Source of the DNA: Oehlia diaphana | Lineage: Eukaryota > Glomeromycota > Glomeromycetes > Glomerales > Glomeraceae | Assembly (NCBI GenBank): GCA_003833135.1 | Contig: QZLH01001409.1 | Location: forward strand, 1 to 12,058 | Direction of reading: 5' to 3' | DNA: 12,058 bases | Shown: positions 8,635 to 12,058 of the stretch, in pieces | Numbering within the stretch: position 1 is the stretch's first letter | Layout: each line of letters opens with the position of its first letter | Program-made: the position numbers and the translations under genes | Notes under the pieces: generated by a model | The model's database searches: none | Seen by the model: the letters and a program-made list of their open reading frames with translations, nothing else | What the model was told of the DNA's origin: nothing

Positions 8635-8778
8635 GAAGTACTAGAGGATGTGAACTACGAAGAAGAAAGTGAAAATAATGATGAAGTACTAAAGGATGTG
8701 AACTACAAAGAAGAAAGTGAAGATAATGATGAAGTACTAGAGGAAGTGAACTACGAAAAGGAGGGGGAAAGGGAAGAC
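8635..8778 (+). repeat. Acidic 16-residue coding repeat, three full units
   Basis: Three 48-nt units sit at 8635-8682, 8683-8730 and 8731-8778, reading EVLEDVNYEEESENND, EVLKDVNYKEESEDND and EVLEEVNYEKEGERED. A degenerate fourth unit (EQLEEASYEGGEEE) lies upstream in the zinc-finger frame, showing a frame change at about 8615-8635. A Gly/Glu/Lys-rich tail follows to a TGA at 8830-8832. The 48-nt period keeps frame. This is a probable disordered acidic linker between the finger and the transposase core. Confidence 0.85.
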
Positions 8779-8902
8779 GAAGGGGAAGGAAAAGGGAAAG
8801 AGGAAGGAAAAAGGAGCGATAATGATGAATGACTAGAAGAGGTGAAAAATCAACGTTAAATGAAATTAAAATAATTTATACTTTTGTGTGCGTCTATATA
8901 TG

Positions 8903-8985
8903 TCTATATATAGAAAGCGATCGACAAATTTATTAAGTATTTATCATCTATTAACATCCATATATAGGAAGTGATTGATGAATCA
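8903..8985 (+). repeat. Duplicated acceptor-like tract in Plavaka intron 1
   Basis: The sequence ctatatatagaaagcgatcgac (first 20: ctatatatagaaagcgatcg) at about 8904 onward resembles ccatatataggaagtgattg at about 8957 onward. Each contains a ...tatatag splice acceptor followed by related bases. The second acceptor (AG at 8966-8967) opens the transposase-core frame (GAA GTG ATT GAT GAA). The first leads into early stops, so the second is taken as the real one and the first as a diverged duplicate or decoy site. Confidence 0.45.
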
Positions 8986-11627
8986 AGAAACATTGAAATT
9001 GATCATTCGCTAATTGACGTTGAATCAATCCCAATCTTCGAATCTCTTGATATTAGAGTAACAAATATACCAGAATTTCCAAGCGAAGAGTTTGGAAATT
9101 TTATGGAGTTGCTTACTAAATAGAATTTGTCTGATGCATGTGGTAACGATATACTTAAATTTTCAAAAAAGATTTGCTGTAATAATGTAATTTTACCTAC
9201 ATCGGTAAAAAAAGGTCGTCAATTGCTAAATCAAATTGTTGTGCCACATATTTCTTTTAAAAAAGCGCCTATTATGACATATAAACAAGAAACGTATTAT
9301 TTTTATTATCGTCTAATTTTTAACGTTATAAAGGAATTGTTGAGCAATAAGGATATATTTGCCCATTGTACTTTTAAATTTACACCATTAGATCATAACG
9401 GAGAAAGAATATATAGCGAACAATATAATGGACAATGGTGGGAAAGAATTCAAAAATCACTCCCTAATGATGCAAATGTATTGTCAGTAATTTTATATTC
9501 GGATGCTACGACACATGATCACTTAGGAAAAACCAGTGAACCTCCCATTTATTTAACACTTGGTAATATAGTTAGTTGGCGCAGAAATAGGCCTGATGCC
9601 AAAATACTTTTGGGTTATCTGCCGATCCTAAAGGCAAAAGATATTTCTCAAAAGAGGTCAAAGAGTTTTCAGTTAGCCAAGCGAATCCTTTATCAATATG
9701 CTTTAAATGTATTGATACGACCATTACTTGACTATAATGCTGGTGGATTTGATCTTCAAACAGATAATGGCATAAAGTGATGTTTTCCGTTTATTTCTGT
9801 AATGTTAAGAGATTTACCAGAAAATGCTGCGGTAACTTTAACATTTAACTCTGTTAATTGTCACCACCCTTGTCATAAATGTTTGGTGGAGCGTGAGAAG
9901 CTGAACAATGTGGAGTTAATAAACGATCAAATTATCTTAAGAACACCAGAAAATATGAAATGTCTTATTGAACAAGATACTGCACTACAATATTCTCTAC
10001 ATGATATGAAAAACATTTTTTGGAATTATCTGTATGTATTACGTGATTTTTAAAGAAAGTGTTTATTTTGCCAATTTTTTTCTAATATATTTACTCGAAA
10101 ATAAATGATAGTCATTTAAATATTTATTTATCAACAATACTTGACTGAATGCATCATCTCGACTTAGGATTGTTTAATTATTAGATGACCTACACAAGGG
10201 TGTTGTTAAAAGAATTGTGTGATCAAATAGCGGTTGATGAACTTGATAATCGTTTGGCCAAAATCCCACAATTTCCTGGCCTTAAGATATTCAAGAATGG
10301 CCTGAAAAATATTAAGCAGTTTACTGCCAATGAATTTTGGAATATGATGAAGGTATTTATTTTCGTCATAGAAGGAATAGTCATAAAATACCACAAATCA
10401 TCAATAAGTATATCCCGAGCCAAACGATCTGATGAAGTATTGGTTAACGTGTATTATTATTGGAATAAGATGTATTTATACAGCTGACGGGAGTATTTTA
10501 TAGAATCAGAGCTGGTGATTTTTGATGTATGATAGTGAGATAATATGATGATTAGTTTTTTATGAATATTGCAATTAACATGATTATATTTTATTTTGTA
10601 TAAAGAATCTAATCAAACAATGGGCAAAGAGCTTTATAAAACTATTTAAAAAATATTCTCTATCAGAACTTCGATTACCAAAGCTGCATAATTGGTGCTA
10701 TCATATCATTAAGACAATTAGAGAATATGGAGCAATCAACGGATTTACGATGGAAACGTATAAATTTTTACATAAAGATGCCGTAAAAATACCCTATAGG
10801 TCTAGTAATAAGCGTGACCTAACAGATCAAATGATTAAATCGGTTGGTATTACAGCTAGTATGATATTCAATGCATTATCACAAATTAACATTGTATTAT
10901 GTTATATAGGTTTACCGAAAAGGGATAATTAAATACTTACTTCAGCATACAAATGTCAATAGACGCAAACAAAAAACTCCAATGAATAGTTTGTTAGGCA
11001 CGTTTGATTTGCAAGATTTTGATGCATTTTTCAATAATTATTGATCAAATAATAGCTTAGCCTGTGAAGCTCTAACGGCTCTAGAATATTTTCTGGAATC
11101 GTTAAACGAGTTTTTAGATTTATGTGAAAAGTTAACCGGTAATGAAAAAATTAATATTAGTTGGTATAGTTATGCTAATATTTCTTCAAGCGGGGATTAC
11201 ATTAGAGCAAAAAGCTTGTATTATAACAAATTGTCATTTAGTGATGTGTCAATCAGCATGAGTGAGGAAGAGTCTGAAGATTATAATACAGCTGAAGGTG
11301 CATGTTTTGGCAAGGTACAGAATTTTTATTTAATATTGAACTACTAACGAATGATAATCCAATGAAGCAACAACTTACTTATTTTTATATTTAGGTTCTT
11401 ATGTTGATTAACGTTAAAATTATCAAAAATGATTTGTTGTTTGATTTTGCCCTTGTACAATGGTACGATTTTTGTAATTCAAGACAATTATACAAATATG
11501 ATTGCCTTGGTTGAAAATTATTAACATGTATAACTTTGTGCCTATAGAATCAATTATAGAATTGGTGCAAGTAATTCAACGTGCTGAACGACAAAATGAA
11601 TATTTTGTTAATACATTTATGTTTTAA

Positions 11628-11866
11628 TTTTGATAAATTGCGTAAAACAATAAATACAGTATATTATACTTGCAAGTATTTAGTTAGCAGAGATAATTAT
11701 ATGTTGTTAGTATTGCATGGCATTGAATTAGTAAAGTTAAAATGATAATTATAGTATAATTATACTTCGCGTTCACTGGCAGTGAAAAAATGCGTATTAA
11801 GCTTACATTACATAAAACACGTGATGCAATAAAATTTTTTTTTAAATACTAATTTTAATAGATATA
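11628..11866. other. AT-rich spacer downstream of Plavaka with two palindromes
   Basis: ATACTTGCAAGTAT at 11666-11679 is a perfect 14-bp palindrome. TTCACTG at 11772-11778 and CAGTGAA at 11780-11786 form a 7-bp dyad around one G. The latter contains CACTG/CAGTG, the kind of end used by CACTA-type elements, so it could mark the Plavaka 3' terminus, but no matching left end was found. No gene is seen here. Confidence 0.4.
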
Positions 11867-12058
11867 CAGTCGCCACTGGTTATAACGAACCTGTTTGTAC
11901 CGAAAACTGTTTGTACTGAACCAGGTTTCACAGAACTGATTTTTTTATAATTAATTGCACTGGATGTAACGAAATCACATAATAAATTACCATATACCGC
12001 ATCCGAACTCATTTTAGTCAGCCCACGTATATCAGTCACATATCTAGTATAACGAACT
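11867..12058. mobile_element. Probable end of a pogo/Tigger-like Tc1/mariner element
   Basis: After a TA at 11865-11866, the sequence CAGTCGCCACTGGTTATAAC followed by gaacc has the layout typical of pogo/Tigger terminal repeats (cagtcg...ggttataacgaac). Related words (gtttgtaccgaa, gtttgtactgaacc, tggatgtaacgaaat, agtataacgaact) recur up to the right edge, as subterminal repeats do. Only one end is in the window, so the partner terminus and any transposase cannot be judged. The minus-strand open frame across it (11842-12039) is not considered a gene. Confidence 0.55.

Larger units (their letters stand above)
8420..11627 (+). pseudogene. Decayed Plavaka (CACTA-type) transposase gene with C2H2 finger
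   Basis: This is a cut-and-paste DNA transposase of the fungal Plavaka group. From the ATG at 8420 it carries a C2H2 finger, an acidic 16-residue repeat, then from 8968 the core. Landmarks are GQWWERIQKSLP and the acidic motif LYSDATTHDHLGKT (Asp at 9502-9504, likely first catalytic residue); the Cys/His cluster CHHPCHKCLVEREKLNN at about 9863-9910; MHHLDLGLFNY at 10149-10181 (likely second Asp at 10161-10163); WNKMYLYS; and PKLHNWCYHIIKTIREYGAI before KIPYRSSNKRD. Introns are ~8850-8967 (donor uncertain), 10032-10111 (donor GTATGT), 10527-10605 and 11315-11394 (TACTAAC near 11343). The reading ends at a TAA at 11625-11627. Stops lie at 8477, 9121, 9778, 10146, 10182, 10485 and 11042; frameshifts are near 8615-8635, 10928-10935 and 11511-11517. 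The family call is firm, and the copy is non-functional as read. Confidence 0.88.

Noticed and set aside
10206..10423. Two minus-strand open frames of 62 and 66 residues
   Set aside because: Both lie antisense to the Plavaka exon 10112-10526, which has recognisable family motifs.
5917..11044. Genome-wide reading of TGA as Trp
   Set aside because: TAG and TAA also replace expected Trp or Gln codons, frameshifts accompany them, and TGG is used normally elsewhere. Decay explains all of this.
11772..11786. Plavaka 3' terminal repeat at the TTCACTG/CAGTGAA dyad
   Set aside because: No inverted partner or target duplication was found upstream of 8420, so the element boundary cannot be claimed.
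11842..12039. 65-residue minus-strand open frame
   Set aside because: It lies in the probable pogo-like terminus, with no family similarity and no splice or start context.

Overview
The window is strongly AT-rich eukaryotic DNA. It has short spliceosomal introns of about 64-91 nt with GT...AG ends, and in one case a textbook TACTAAC branch site. The mix of a Helitron Rep protein, a Plavaka (CACTA-type) transposase and a lysine/serine-rich multi-exon gene points to a fungus. My best guess is an arbuscular mycorrhizal fungus of the Rhizophagus type, but this rests on recognising the families by eye and on composition, not on a search.

Layout, left to right. (1) 102-2763, minus strand: a decayed Helitron RepHel fragment. 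It has a duplicated basic N-terminal segment, a Cys-rich region and the HUH and two-Tyr Rep motifs, then breaks off at a short repeated sequence (13-93) before any helicase. (2) 2764-4683: gene-poor AT-rich DNA with a ~36-bp tandem repeat, two small hairpins and one possible terminal exon. (3) 4684-7302, minus strand: an eight-exon gene of unknown function. Its splice phases join cleanly, it has a Lys/Ala/Ser repeat region and basic tracts, and it carries at least five in-frame stops and one frameshift. One of its introns holds a 381-bp near-palindromic foldback MITE flanked by TA. (4) 7303-8419: a divergent intergenic region with several palindromes, a tandem duplication and a possible relic of an acidic-repeat coding segment. 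(5) 8420-11627, plus strand: a decayed Plavaka transposase gene. It has an N-terminal C2H2 zinc finger, an acidic 16-residue repeat, the transposase core and a C-terminal region, split by four introns. (6) 11628-11866: short AT-rich spacer. (7) 11867 to the right edge: probably the terminus of a pogo/Tigger-like Tc1/mariner element entering the window.

Nothing here looks like an intact, co-operating gene system. The region is a graveyard of at least four transposon types around one unrecognised host-like gene. The clearest biology is the mode of decay. Premature stops in the Helitron, the unknown gene and the Plavaka gene fall mostly where Trp, Gln or Arg codons are expected, as C:G to T:A transitions would produce. 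The intronic MITE insertion can also be reconstructed precisely: removing it and one TA leaves a normal 75-nt intron.
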